DNA from: Bacillota bacterium
GTDB taxonomy: Bacteria > Bacillota > Clostridia > Lachnospirales > Lachnospiraceae
Assembly (NCBI GenBank): GCA_023399455.1
Contig: JAEWPN010000060.1
Location: 1 to 20,927 of the forward strand
DNA length: 20,927 bases
Reading direction: 5' to 3'
Under the pieces are notes generated by a model. The model ran no database searches. It saw nothing but the letters and a program-made list of their open reading frames with translations, and was not told the origin of the DNA. The translations under genes and the position numbers were made by a program. Shown one piece after another: positions 7,518-15,224 of this stretch. Position 1 is the first letter of the stretch, and each line of letters starts with the position of its first letter.

Positions 7518-7543
7518 AAAAGGATGGCCTCGGTCATCCTTTT
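7518..7543 (+). terminator. Rho-independent terminator after the Spo0A-like gene
   Basis: AAAAGGATG (7518-7526) pairs perfectly with CATCCTTTT (7535-7543) around an 8-nt loop, 10 nt after the stop codon. The A-rich left arm allows function in both directions. It isolates the gene from the EPS run that follows. Confidence 0.8.
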
Positions 7544-7575
7544 AGTAATAGGAAAGCATACTTTTGTTCACTTTG

Positions 7576-7604
7576 TTGTGATTTTTGGAAATATATGATA
7601 AGAT
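7576..7604 (+). promoter_or_regulatory. Possible promoter of the EPS assembly run
   Basis: TTGTGA (7576-7581), 17 bp, then TAAGAT (7599-7604) is the best sigma-A match between the terminator and the gene at 7655. Each hexamer matches four of six consensus bases. The region is very A/T-rich, so other hexamers are possible. It would drive the long plus-strand run starting at 7655. Confidence 0.4.
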
Positions 7605-7654
7605 ATTATAACATGTGAGCAGCATGAAAAAACGCGGACAAAAAGAGGTATGAA

Positions 7655-8584
7655 ATGGAGTTGCTTAGCGTAATTGTTCCCTGTTATAACGAAGAGGAAA
7701 ATATTTTTGATTTTTATAACGAATTGATGAAAAATGAGCAGTTTTTTGAGAAGAGAGGTCTGGAGATAGAGATTCTCTATATTGACGACGGCTCTAAGGA
7801 TAAGACGGCGGATAAGGTAAAGGAGTTAAACGCCAGGGATCCGCGGGCACACCTTTTGTCCTTTTCCAGAAATTTCGGAAAGGAAGCGGCTATTTACGCC
7901 GGCCTTAAGACGGCGAAGGGAGCATATGCTGTGATGATGGATGCGGATTTGCAGGATCCGCCTTCACTTTTGCCGGAGATGTTTCAATATATCGATGAAG
8001 GCTATGATTCGGTGGCAACACGGAGGGTGACAAGAAAAGGCGAGCCCGTCATCCGCTCTTGGTTTGCCAGATTATTCTATAAAATAATGAACCGCATATC
8101 CCGTACGGAGATTGTGGACGGAGCCAGGGATTATCGCCTGATGAAAAGAAATGTAGTAGACGCCATTCTTTCCATTACGGAGTATAACCGCTTTACGAAA
8201 GGTATCTTCGGCTGGGTAGGCTATGAGACGAAGTGGCTGGAATATGAAAATATCGAACGCAAAAAGGGCGAGACGAAGTGGTCGTTCTGGAAGCTGTTTC
8301 TATATTCCCTTGATGGAGTTACTGCTTTTTCCACGGTACCTCTTGCTATCGCTTCGATCATGGGAGTGTTGTTCTGTGGCTTCGCTTTTTTATTTATCAT
8401 TGTGATCATTGTGCGTAAGCTGATATTTGGTGACCCAACCTCAGGCTGGCCCTCCTTGGTATGTATCATATCACTGGTGAGCGGTGTGCAGCTTTTTTGC
8501 CTTGGGATCGTCGGACAGTATTTGGCCAAGACTTACATGGAAGTCAAAAAAAGACCGATTTATCTTATTAAGGAAGAAATATAG
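7655..8584 (+). CDS. GtrB-like polyprenyl-phosphate glycosyltransferase (GT2)
   Basis: A 309-residue membrane-anchored GT2 enzyme of the dolichyl/undecaprenyl-phosphate sugar synthase type (GtrB/DPM1-like). It would transfer glucose or a similar sugar from a nucleotide donor to undecaprenyl phosphate on the cytoplasmic face. The N-terminal catalytic domain shows DDGS (44-47), DADLQDP (96-102) and the acceptor-site motif RKKGETKWS (202-210). Two long hydrophobic helices (~225-255 and ~265-290) follow, as in GtrB. The ATG has AGAGG 6 nt upstream. No GtrA-type flippase lies next to it. The GT-C protein at 18739 is a candidate user of its lipid-linked product. A 9-codon frame (7624-7653) ends just before its start. 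Confidence 0.88.
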   Translation: MELLSVIVPCYNEEENIFDFYNELMKNEQFFEKRGLEIEILYIDDGSKDKTADKVKELNARDPRAHLLSFSRNFGKEAAIYAGLKTAKGAYAVMMDADLQDPPSLLPEMFQYIDEGYDSVATRRVTRKGEPVIRSWFARLFYKIMNRISRTEIVDGARDYRLMKRNVVDAILSITEYNRFTKGIFGWVGYETKWLEYENIERKKGETKWSFWKLFLYSLDGVTAFSTVPLAIASIMGVLFCGFAFLFIIVIIVRKLIFGDPTSGWPSLVCIISLVSGVQLFCLGIVGQYLAKTYMEVKKRPIYLIKEEI

Positions 8585-8620
8585 GTAACAGCCGAAGGCT
8601 GAACTGAAACTAACATAGCA

Positions 8621-8769
8621 ATTATTTTGTTACTGTTCACATAGCAGCTTGACACTTGCTGTTAAGCTGCGTAAGAACGTGATTCAAGAGATGATTTCTG
8701 CTTCGCGAAGCGAATTCAAATGCAGAGATCATGTGTTACTGTGAATGGAATGAACAGTAACATTATTTT
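8621..8769 (+). mobile_element. GTTACTGTTCAC-ended mini-element with 8-bp target duplication
   Basis: A 133-bp element (8629-8761) with 11-bp perfect terminal inverted repeats, GTTACTGTTCA and TGAACAGTAAC. ATTATTTT flanks it directly on both sides (8621-8628 and 8762-8769), a perfect 8-bp duplication. Inside are a GCAGCTT/AAGCTGC stem, a TGATTTCTGC/GCAGAGATCA stem (8692-8730) whose loop carries GAATTCAAAT (also the start of the conserved block of the foldback elements), and a right-end sub-hairpin GTTACTGT/ACAGTAAC (8735-8761). It codes for nothing. It lies between the GtrB-like and TuaG-like genes, ending 14 bp before the latter's start. The right repeat abuts the ribosome site AGAGGG. A CAGCC/GGCTG hairpin sits just upstream near 8590. 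Confidence 0.85.
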
Positions 8770-8783
8770 AGAGGGAAGTCTGG

Positions 8784-9536
8784 ATGGACAAGCTGGTCAG
8801 TATTATTGTGCCGGTATATAATGCCGGAACGTATATAGAAAATACGATTGAAATGGTATGCCGTCAGACGTACGCACAGTGGGAGCTTTTGCTGGTGGAC
8901 GACTGCTCTGCGGACGATGGCAGGAAGAAAATAGAGGCTTTCTGCCGCAGGGATGAGAGGATTCGCCTGATTGCGAAAGATAAAAACGAAGGGGCCGCGA
9001 AGGCGCGCAACACGGGGATTTTGAGTGCAAAGGGAAGATTTATCGCCTTTTTGGATGCCGACGATGTGTGGCTACCTGCGAAGCTGGAGAAGGAACTTCA
9101 GTTTATGGAGGAGAAGGAGGCGGCCTTCGTTTTTACCGGATATGAATTCGGAAATGAGCAGGCGGAAGGAACCGGAAAGGTAGTGACGGTGCCGGAAGCT
9201 CTTACCTATAAGCAGGCTCTTCCGAGAACCGTCATCTTTACTTCCACGGTGCTGTTCGATACGGAAAAAATCGATAAGTCGCTGATAGAAATGCCTGATG
9301 TGAAGAGCGAGGATACGGCCACTTGGTGGAAAATCCTAAGAAATGGATATACTGCTTATGGGCTTAACGAGGTGCTCGTAATCTACAGAAGGCCGGGGAA
9401 ATCCCTTTCCTCTAACAAGCTTGTGGCAATAAAGAGAATCTGGAACCTGTACAGAAGGGAAGAGAAGCTTTCTTTACCCTATAGCATATATAATTTCGTC
9501 TTATGGGCATTTGGAGCGGTATTGAGGCGGATATAA
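8784..9536 (+). CDS. GT2 glycosyltransferase, TuaG-like
   Basis: A 250-residue soluble family-2 glycosyltransferase (GT-A fold). It shows VDDCSADD (38-45) for nucleotide binding, the metal-binding DADDVWLP (91-98) and a SEDTATW segment near residue 175 that fits the catalytic base region. The overall pattern, including YRRPGKSLSSNK near the C-terminus, resembles TuaG of teichuronic acid synthesis and related capsule enzymes. Donor and acceptor cannot be assigned. AGAGGGAAG directly after the mini-element repeat supplies the ribosome site. The priming transferase follows after 22 bp. Confidence 0.88.
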   Translation: MDKLVSIIVPVYNAGTYIENTIEMVCRQTYAQWELLLVDDCSADDGRKKIEAFCRRDERIRLIAKDKNEGAAKARNTGILSAKGRFIAFLDADDVWLPAKLEKELQFMEEKEAAFVFTGYEFGNEQAEGTGKVVTVPEALTYKQALPRTVIFTSTVLFDTEKIDKSLIEMPDVKSEDTATWWKILRNGYTAYGLNEVLVIYRRPGKSLSSNKLVAIKRIWNLYRREEKLSLPYSIYNFVLWAFGAVLRRI

Positions 9537-9558
9537 ACATAAGGGACGAGGTGCATTT

Positions 9559-10938
9559 GTGAAACGTTTGGAATCTATGAAAAGAATTATCATATTACAG
9601 CTTTCGCTGCTGGGACTTTGCCTGCAAACGGCTGTTTATGCTTATTTTTGGTTTGAAAGCTATTATCCTCTCGTATTGTTGAAGCTGAAATTTTATATTA
9701 ACGGACATATTTTGATTATCGGTATTTATTTCGTTCTTTTGTTCTTTTTCACCAATACTTACGGAGGATTGAAAATCGGCTATTTGAAGCCTTCCGAGGT
9801 GTTCTTCTCACAGATATTTTCTTTTCTGGCCGTAAACGTGATATCTTATTTTCAAATTTCCCTCATGAGAAACTGGCTGGCCCCGATTGGGCCGATGCTG
9901 CAGGTGACAGCCATACAGTTCGTTATATCCGGCATTTGGACCTATTTCTGTAATTCTTTTTATCGAAGCATATTTCCGCCGCGGGAAATGCTGTTAGTAT
10001 ACGGAGAGCGGTCCATTGACGATATCATGAACAAGTTTGCCACTAGAAAAGATAAATTCAATATTGTGAAATGTATGAATATCGGCGAAGGAGTAACGGC
10101 CATAGAAGAAGAGGCGGTGAAGCGCTATGATGCAGTCGTTCTTTGGGATATTTCCACGCAGGAAAGGAATAAGCTGCTTAAATTTTTCTATGGAAAATCC
10201 ATTCGTGTATATATGATGCCTAAGATTACGGATGTGCTGATTCAAGGTTCCGACCAGCTCCATTTCTTCGATACGCCTATTTTCCTCACAAGGGAATATT
10301 CCTTAACGGTAGAGCAGAGGGCAATAAAGAGGCTGATTGATATTGTCTGTTCTTTGCTTTTGATTGCGATTACCTCTCCGATTATGATTGTCACTGCATT
10401 CATCATAAGGCTGTATGACAATGGTCCCGTTTTGTACAAGCAGGTACGCTGTACGAGGGATCAGGAGCAATTTTATATCATGAAGTTCAGGAGCATGCGG
10501 GTGGATGCGGAAAAGGACGGCGTGGCCAGGCTGGCGGCAAAGAATGATTCGAGGATAACGCCCGTAGGAAAGTTTATCAGGGCGGTACGCATTGACGAGC
10601 TTCCGCAATTGTTCAATATTTTAAAGGGTGAGATGTCCTTCATAGGTCCGAGACCGGAACGTCCTGAAATCATCGCCCAGTATGTTGAGGAAATGCCGGA
10701 ATTCGTTTACCGGATGAAAGTTAAAGCCGGACTGGCGGGTTATGCACAGGTTTACGGCAAATACAACACGACACCCTACGATAAGCTGAAGCTGGATCTG
10801 GCTTATATCGAAAATTATACCGTATGGCTGGATATCAAACTGATGCTGTTAACTTTGAAGATACTGTTTCGGGCAGAAAGCACAGAAGGTGTGGACAGCA
10901 AGCAGATAACGGCGCTTAGGCAGGAAGAGGATAAATAA
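9559..10938 (+). CDS. Polyprenyl glycosylphosphotransferase (EPS priming enzyme)
   Basis: A 459-residue membrane enzyme of the bacterial sugar transferase family. It moves a sugar-1-phosphate from a nucleotide sugar to undecaprenyl phosphate and so starts each repeat unit. The N-terminal part has about four hydrophobic helices and a linker domain. The catalytic part begins near residue 257 (KRLIDIVCS), then a re-entrant helix, KFRSMRVDAE, DELPQL (346-351), SFIGPRPERPE (360-370) and KAGLAGYAQVYGKYN, the full set for this family. The start is GTG 9559 with GAGG just upstream; ATG 9577 is an alternative. The co-polymerase gene follows after 9 bp, an order usual for EPS operons. Sugar specificity is not readable. 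Confidence 0.93.
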   Translation: MKRLESMKRIIILQLSLLGLCLQTAVYAYFWFESYYPLVLLKLKFYINGHILIIGIYFVLLFFFTNTYGGLKIGYLKPSEVFFSQIFSFLAVNVISYFQISLMRNWLAPIGPMLQVTAIQFVISGIWTYFCNSFYRSIFPPREMLLVYGERSIDDIMNKFATRKDKFNIVKCMNIGEGVTAIEEEAVKRYDAVVLWDISTQERNKLLKFFYGKSIRVYMMPKITDVLIQGSDQLHFFDTPIFLTREYSLTVEQRAIKRLIDIVCSLLLIAITSPIMIVTAFIIRLYDNGPVLYKQVRCTRDQEQFYIMKFRSMRVDAEKDGVARLAAKNDSRITPVGKFIRAVRIDELPQLFNILKGEMSFIGPRPERPEIIAQYVEEMPEFVYRMKVKAGLAGYAQVYGKYNTTPYDKLKLDLAYIENYTVWLDIKLMLLTLKILFRAESTEGVDSKQITALRQEEDK

Positions 10939-10947
10939 GAAGGGAAT

Positions 10948-12045
10948 ATGATTTGTAGGATGGAAAATGAAAGGTATATGCGGGCAGGGATAGATCTGAA
11001 AAGAGTATTTCTGCAGTTTATGAATAAGCTATGGCTGGCTGTGGCTGCGATCGTCCTGGGAGCTGTCTTGGGAATAGGAATTTATCTTGCCGCGCACTTC
11101 ATATTTGCGTCAGAGAAGGAATACCAGTCGGTGTCTAAGATATACTTGAATTTCAACTGTGAGCCGGAGGATTTTAACGAGCTTTCCTATAACGGTTATA
11201 CTTGGAACGACTTGTTGGATACGGACCCCATTTTAGACTATGCGATGGCGGAGCTGCCGGCACAGATAAGCAGAGAAGAAGTGACGGCCGCGACCAAAGC
11301 GGAGATTCTTTCCGATATTCGACTGCTAACGGTAACGGTCACTACAAGACAGCCGGAGCTTACGGCTCAGATCATGGAGGCTATTCAGGTTTCCTTAGTA
11401 CATCTTGGAGAAACGGACGAGCTGTTTCAAAGTATAGAAATTTACAGCACGGGAGAGCCGGAGCAAATCGTATGGGACGACCGCACCATAAATGCAGCTG
11501 TGACGGGAGCTGTGGTTATGCTCGTTATCGTTTTGCTGTGCATGGTCCTGTATTATATATTGGATGATTCCATTTATGTGGAAGCGGACGCTGAGAAACA
11601 GTTCGCAGTACCGGCAGTCGGAATCTTTACGGCCGATGAATCAGGGACCTTCCAAAGTTACGGAAGCGAGTTTTTGGCCAATTACAGTTATTTGTGCAAG
11701 AATTTAAGGAAGGTCTCACTTATGAGTGCGGACAACAGCGAGGATGCCAAGAATGCGGTGCTTACTATAGAGAAGATCCTTAGCACTAAGAAGCAGGAGG
11801 AAAGTTGTGAGATTATTCCGGTAGGGCTTGCGGAGGATTCGCCGGAGGTGTATGAAGTAATAAGAAATACGGACGGAGTTCTTCTGACGGTACGCTACGG
11901 CAGAGGAAACGGGAAGTTGGTAGAACGTGCCTTGAATAATCTGGAAAAACAGGATTGCAGGGTTATCGGAATATTGATTGTTGAAGCGGACGTTCGCTTT
12001 TTGAAAAAGTACTATATGTGCAAGTGGCATAAGTGTGAAAAGTAA
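10948..12045 (+). CDS. Wzz/YveK-like co-polymerase with degenerate kinase-like C-domain
   Basis: A 365-residue polysaccharide co-polymerase that should control chain length. Helices at ~28-51 and ~183-205 flank an extracellular segment, as in Wzz/CapA proteins. Beyond the second helix lies a cytoplasmic domain (~238-355) with the look of a BY-kinase: NYSYLCKNLR (245-254) where kinases have a FRxLRTNL segment, and NTDGVLLTVRYG (308-319 region) where they have DADGVLLVVR. The Walker A loop, expected at about 259-270, instead reads SADNSEDAKN with no GKS/T. The domain therefore should not bind ATP normally. No separate CpsD-type kinase or CpsB-type phosphatase is in the window. The start has AAGGGAA upstream; ATG 10978 is a possible shorter start. 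Confidence 0.8.
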   Translation: MICRMENERYMRAGIDLKRVFLQFMNKLWLAVAAIVLGAVLGIGIYLAAHFIFASEKEYQSVSKIYLNFNCEPEDFNELSYNGYTWNDLLDTDPILDYAMAELPAQISREEVTAATKAEILSDIRLLTVTVTTRQPELTAQIMEAIQVSLVHLGETDELFQSIEIYSTGEPEQIVWDDRTINAAVTGAVVMLVIVLLCMVLYYILDDSIYVEADAEKQFAVPAVGIFTADESGTFQSYGSEFLANYSYLCKNLRKVSLMSADNSEDAKNAVLTIEKILSTKKQEESCEIIPVGLAEDSPEVYEVIRNTDGVLLTVRYGRGNGKLVERALNNLEKQDCRVIGILIVEADVRFLKKYYMCKWHKCEK

Positions 12046-12053
12046 GAAATAGA

Positions 12054-12839
12054 ATGGAGCCGGAGATGGAATTGCAGATGTTGGTTTCCGCAGTGAATCA
12101 GGATGTCCTGACGCTGGCAGAGAAAATGAATATAGAGACGGAGGCTATCGTCGTCAATCAGTGCGAAAGCTTCTCCTATAACGAATATCGGCATAAGGAA
12201 CACCGGGTGCGCTGTTACAGCCTGAAGGAAAGAGGGGTAGGGCTTAGCAGAAACACGGCCCTTATGCGCGCCGATGGAGATATCTGTATTTTTGCGGATG
12301 AAGATATTGCATATGATACAGGATATGCAAAAAAAATAGAAGAAGAATTCTTGAAGAAAAAGGACGCGGATATTATTTTGTTCAATGTAAAGGTTGCTCC
12401 GTCGAGGAGGACCTATTGGAATGAAAGGTCAAAAAGGATCCGTTGGTATAATTACGGAAGATATCCGGCATACAGCATTGCGGCGAAGCGCTCATCGCTC
12501 CATAGCGCGAATGTCAGTTTTTCTCTCCTCTTTGGAGGGGGAGCTGTATACAGCAACGGCGAAGACAGCCTTTTTCTCAGGGATTGCCTAAGAGCCGGAC
12601 TTCGTATCTATGCGTCTCCCGTGGCGATAGGAGAGGAGACAGAGAGAGAGTCTACGTGGTTTCACGGTTATAACGAGAAGTTTTTCAAGGACAGGGGCGT
12701 GTTGTACCGCTATTTATACGGGAGGATGGCAATTCCTTTTTCCCTGCGATTTCTTATGGCACATAAAAAGGAAATGTGCAGGGAAATCGGCTGGATGCAG
12801 GCGTATAGGTGGATGCGGGAAGGGGTTCGCGGATTATGA
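12054..12839 (+). CDS. GT2-like glycosyltransferase
   Basis: A 261-residue family-2-like glycosyltransferase. It shows RGVGLSRNTALMRA (60-73) and the metal-binding ADEDI (81-85), then a hydrophobic FSLLFGGGAVYSNGEDSLF stretch with the catalytic-type ED, and ESTWFHGYNEKFF near the C-terminus. I recognise this arrangement from EPS loci of Lachnospiraceae, where it tends to follow the co-polymerase gene; sugar and linkage are unknown. The N-terminal DDGS-type motif is replaced by VVNQCES (34-40), which is usual for this subgroup. The ribosome site is weak (AAGAAA). The stop codon overlaps the start of the EpsG-like gene by ATGA. Confidence 0.82.
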   Translation: MEPEMELQMLVSAVNQDVLTLAEKMNIETEAIVVNQCESFSYNEYRHKEHRVRCYSLKERGVGLSRNTALMRADGDICIFADEDIAYDTGYAKKIEEEFLKKKDADIILFNVKVAPSRRTYWNERSKRIRWYNYGRYPAYSIAAKRSSLHSANVSFSLLFGGGAVYSNGEDSLFLRDCLRAGLRIYASPVAIGEETERESTWFHGYNEKFFKDRGVLYRYLYGRMAIPFSLRFLMAHKKEMCREIGWMQAYRWMREGVRGL

Positions 12840-13984
12840 TTTTATATATAACGATTGCGGTGGTGACCATATTGCTCGCGGCAGAGGTACGTGTCATGCC
12901 AAATGGCATAAATCATCGTTTGGGAGGTTCGCTTTATAATTTTCCAGGCAACAAATGGAGCAGGCAGCAGGCTTTAAACGGGCTGTGCCTGTTTTCTATT
13001 TTTATCATCTTATTTGGATTATCCGCATGCAGGCTGAATGTAGGTAATGATTATGCCAAGTATGTGGAATTCATGCACCTGATTGCAGTAGGAGCATATG
13101 ATTATGTTCCTACGGAGGCAGGCTTTAACGCGTTGGTAACGGTGCTGTACGCTGTCTCGGGCTATGAGAATTTCCTGTTGGTATTTGCCGTATTCGCATT
13201 TTTCACGCTCCTATTCTTTTTGAAGGCTATGTACGAGCAAAGTGACAGCTTTGGCTTCAGCTTTTTTTTATTCATGGCATTCGGTTTTTATTTTCACACG
13301 TTTAATACGGTACGCTATTATTTTGCGCTGGCGCTGGCTTTGTATTCCATAAAGTATGTGCTGCAAAAAGAATGGGGGAAATTTATCCTTCTGGTGCTTT
13401 TAGGTGCTGCGTTTCATAAATCGATGCTGGTGATCATACCCTTATATTTCCTCGCTACACTTCCTTGGAAAAAATGGCAGCTTGCGTTAATGGCGGTACT
13501 TTGCAGTACTTTTTTCTTTCTGCAGGATTTTTATTTAAAGGTGGTAGTATTTCTCTATCCTTCTTACGAGGATACGGAATATTTGGAAGGCGGCGTCAGC
13601 TGGTTCAATATATTGCGCTGCGCAGGTGTGCTCGCATTATCTTTGCTGTATTATAAGGACGCGGTAAAGGACAGCAAAAGGAACCGCTTTTATTTTTATT
13701 GTAATCTGGGCGCATTGGTTTTGTATGTCTGCTGCTCCTTCCTGCCTATTATAACGAGAATCGGCTATTACCTGAACATCACACAGATTCTCTTCCTCCC
13801 GGCAATCGTAAGCAGGATACCGGATAAAAGGCAGAAACGATTTTTCACCGTGGCAATAGCGCTGGCAGCGGTGGGATATTTTGTGATGTATTTGATGAGA
13901 GCGGGGAATGACGGCATCCGAGTGCTGCCATACCAGACGTTTATGTTCCACGACATGGTGCCGATTTTATCGGATATGAATTAA
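12836..13984 (+). CDS. EpsG-family (Wzy-like) polysaccharide polymerase
   Basis: A 382-residue integral membrane protein with about ten hydrophobic helices. It matches the EpsG family: RLNVGNDYAKY (66-76) near the first outer loop, NTVRYYFALALALYSI in mid-protein followed by the charged short loop and AAFHKSMLVIIPLYF. EpsG proteins are taken to polymerise repeat units outside the membrane. I set the start at ATG 12836, which overlaps the previous stop as ATGA, rather than the in-frame ATG 12809 lying inside the upstream gene; GAAGGGG is ~12 nt upstream. Coupled translation with the GT2 gene is likely. The 3' end touches a 33-bp mini-element. Confidence 0.88.
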   Translation: MILYITIAVVTILLAAEVRVMPNGINHRLGGSLYNFPGNKWSRQQALNGLCLFSIFIILFGLSACRLNVGNDYAKYVEFMHLIAVGAYDYVPTEAGFNALVTVLYAVSGYENFLLVFAVFAFFTLLFFLKAMYEQSDSFGFSFFLFMAFGFYFHTFNTVRYYFALALALYSIKYVLQKEWGKFILLVLLGAAFHKSMLVIIPLYFLATLPWKKWQLALMAVLCSTFFFLQDFYLKVVVFLYPSYEDTEYLEGGVSWFNILRCAGVLALSLLYYKDAVKDSKRNRFYFYCNLGALVLYVCCSFLPIITRIGYYLNITQILFLPAIVSRIPDKRQKRFFTVAIALAAVGYFVMYLMRAGNDGIRVLPYQTFMFHDMVPILSDMN

Positions 13985-14028
13985 AGGGTTACTGTTCACA
14001 GCAAAGTTGTGAATAGTAACATTAAAGG
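13980..14028 (+). mobile_element. 33-bp GTTACTGTTCACA hairpin with 8-bp target duplication
   Basis: GTTACTGTTCACA (13988-14000) pairs with TGTGAATAGTAAC (14008-14020) with one mismatch and a 7-nt loop. ATTAAAGG flanks it on both sides (13980-13987 and 14021-14028), a perfect 8-bp direct repeat. The left repeat contains the stop codon of the EpsG-like gene; the right one is part of AAAGGAG, the ribosome site of the next gene. It looks like a minimal or internally deleted relative of the element at 8629. Confidence 0.85.
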
Positions 14029-14035
14029 AGAGTTT

Positions 14036-14845
14036 ATGGGACGGATAATGTTCAGCATTGTAGTAGTCTGCCTTAATGAGGGAGAAAGGCTGAAAGCGGT
14101 GATTGAAAATATTCGGCGTCAGACATACGCTGACTATGAAATAATCGTAAAGGACGGGCTTTCTAAGGATGGTTCGATAGAGGAGCTTCCTGCGGATGAA
14201 AGGATAAAGGTGTACCGTCTGGAGGATACGGGTATATATGATGCGATGAATCAGGCAGTGAAAGAGATAAAGGGAGACTATGTTTATTTTTTAAACTGCG
14301 GAGATGCCTTTTACCGGGAGGACGTTCTTCAAAGAGTTGCTAAGCAAATAAAAGAATATCCGAGGCGGAGAGAAAATGTCGTTTTTTATGGCGATATCCT
14401 GGAAAAGATAACGGGAGAAAGGGTAAGTTCCAATCCCCATATGGACGCTTTCGGGTGCTATAGAAATGTGCCCTGCCATCAGGCTTGCTTTTATTCGGCA
14501 GAGCTTATGAGACGCAAGGGATTCGATTTGAAATATCATGTAAGGGCGGATTACGAGCATTTCCTCTGGTGTTTTTTTGAAGGGGAAGCGGATACGGTAT
14601 ATATGCCGTTTCTGATTGCTGACTATGAGGGCGGCGGCTTTTCCGAGACGAAGGAGAACAGAAAGCGGTCCGAGGCGGAACATAAGGAAATTGTAAAGAA
14701 GTATATGTCAAGCGGACAGGTACTAAAATACCGCGCTCTCATGATTCTGTCGCTTGCCCCGCTAAGAACGTGTATTTCCCGAAATAAGGTGACGGCTCAT
14801 ATTTACAATAAGCTGAAAGCGCTTGTATATAAGCGGCAGGAGTAA
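14036..14845 (+). CDS. GT2 glycosyltransferase
   Basis: A 269-residue family-2 glycosyltransferase. It shows KDGLSKDG (39-46) in the nucleotide-binding position, EDTGIYDAMNQA (63-74) and FLNCGDAF (85-92), where NCGD replaces the common DxD metal site, as in the WcaA/WcaE-like subgroup of colanic-acid-type enzymes. The start is ATG 14036 with AAAGGAG 5 nt upstream; an in-frame GTG at 14009 lies inside the mini-element hairpin and is unlikely. The C-terminal ~50 residues are basic and may touch the membrane. Its sugar is unknown. The second foldback element begins 13 bp after the stop. Confidence 0.86.
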   Translation: MGRIMFSIVVVCLNEGERLKAVIENIRRQTYADYEIIVKDGLSKDGSIEELPADERIKVYRLEDTGIYDAMNQAVKEIKGDYVYFLNCGDAFYREDVLQRVAKQIKEYPRRRENVVFYGDILEKITGERVSSNPHMDAFGCYRNVPCHQACFYSAELMRRKGFDLKYHVRADYEHFLWCFFEGEADTVYMPFLIADYEGGGFSETKENRKRSEAEHKEIVKKYMSSGQVLKYRALMILSLAPLRTCISRNKVTAHIYNKLKALVYKRQE

Positions 14846-14858
14846 CTGATATGATATA

Positions 14859-15152
14859 TTAGGATTAGAACATCAAAAGTCCTATTTTAATGTGTAGGAG
14901 TCAATAGACCCAAAATAAAAAGACTCCCGCGCCGAATTCAAATATATAAGAAGTTCTAATTCTCAGTAAATTTGAGCCAAGCATATCAGAAAACAAAGAA
15001 CTCGCTGCGCTCAAACAGTTTTGTTTTCTGATATGGCTCAAGTATACAGAGAAAGAACTCCTAAATATTTTCATAGGTGCAGTCGTTCTTTTTATTTTGG
15101 GTCTATTGCCTGATAAAGTTAGCAAAAAGGACTTTTGAAGTTCTAATTCTAA
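14859..15152 (+). mobile_element. Foldback element copy 2
   Basis: A ~294-bp palindrome. The outer arm TTAGGATTAGAAC (14859-14871) pairs with 15140-15152 with one G-U-type pair. A perfect 21-bp arm pairs 14902-14922 with 15088-15108. The apical stem pairs TTGAGCC (14972-14978) with GGCTCAA (15035-15041) and ATATCAG with CTGATAT after an AAGC bulge. The conserved blocks lie at 14934-14958, 15000-15023 and 15051-15089, with spacing identical to copy 1 although the arm sequences differ. I see no flanking direct repeat. It separates the GT2 gene from the GT4 pair, in the same orientation as copy 1. Confidence 0.8.
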
Positions 15153-15179
15153 GAGAATATCACGAAGCAGCGGCATAAG

Positions 15180-15216
15180 GTGTGCTTGCACACCTGCACA
15201 AAGTCTCCGGACTTTG
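15180..15216 (+). promoter_or_regulatory. Leader hairpins before the first GT4 gene
   Basis: GTGTGC (15180-15185) pairs with GCACAC (15188-15193), and CAAAGTC (15199-15205) pairs with GACTTTG (15210-15216) around TCCG. The ribosome site GGAAAG starts at the end of the second hairpin. The second stem and its flank resemble those at 1267-1290 before the PAP2 gene. No T-run follows. Confidence 0.4.
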
Positions 15217-15224
15217 GAAAGAAC

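Noticed and set aside
7624..7653. Nine-codon frame (MKKRGQKEV) ending 1 nt before the GtrB-like start
   Set aside because: No clear ribosome site of its own and nothing to show it is translated; it overlaps the ribosome site of the main gene and may be chance.
14859..15152. Flanking direct repeat for foldback copy 2
   Set aside because: I compared the bases outside each possible end and found no convincing 7-9-bp duplication.
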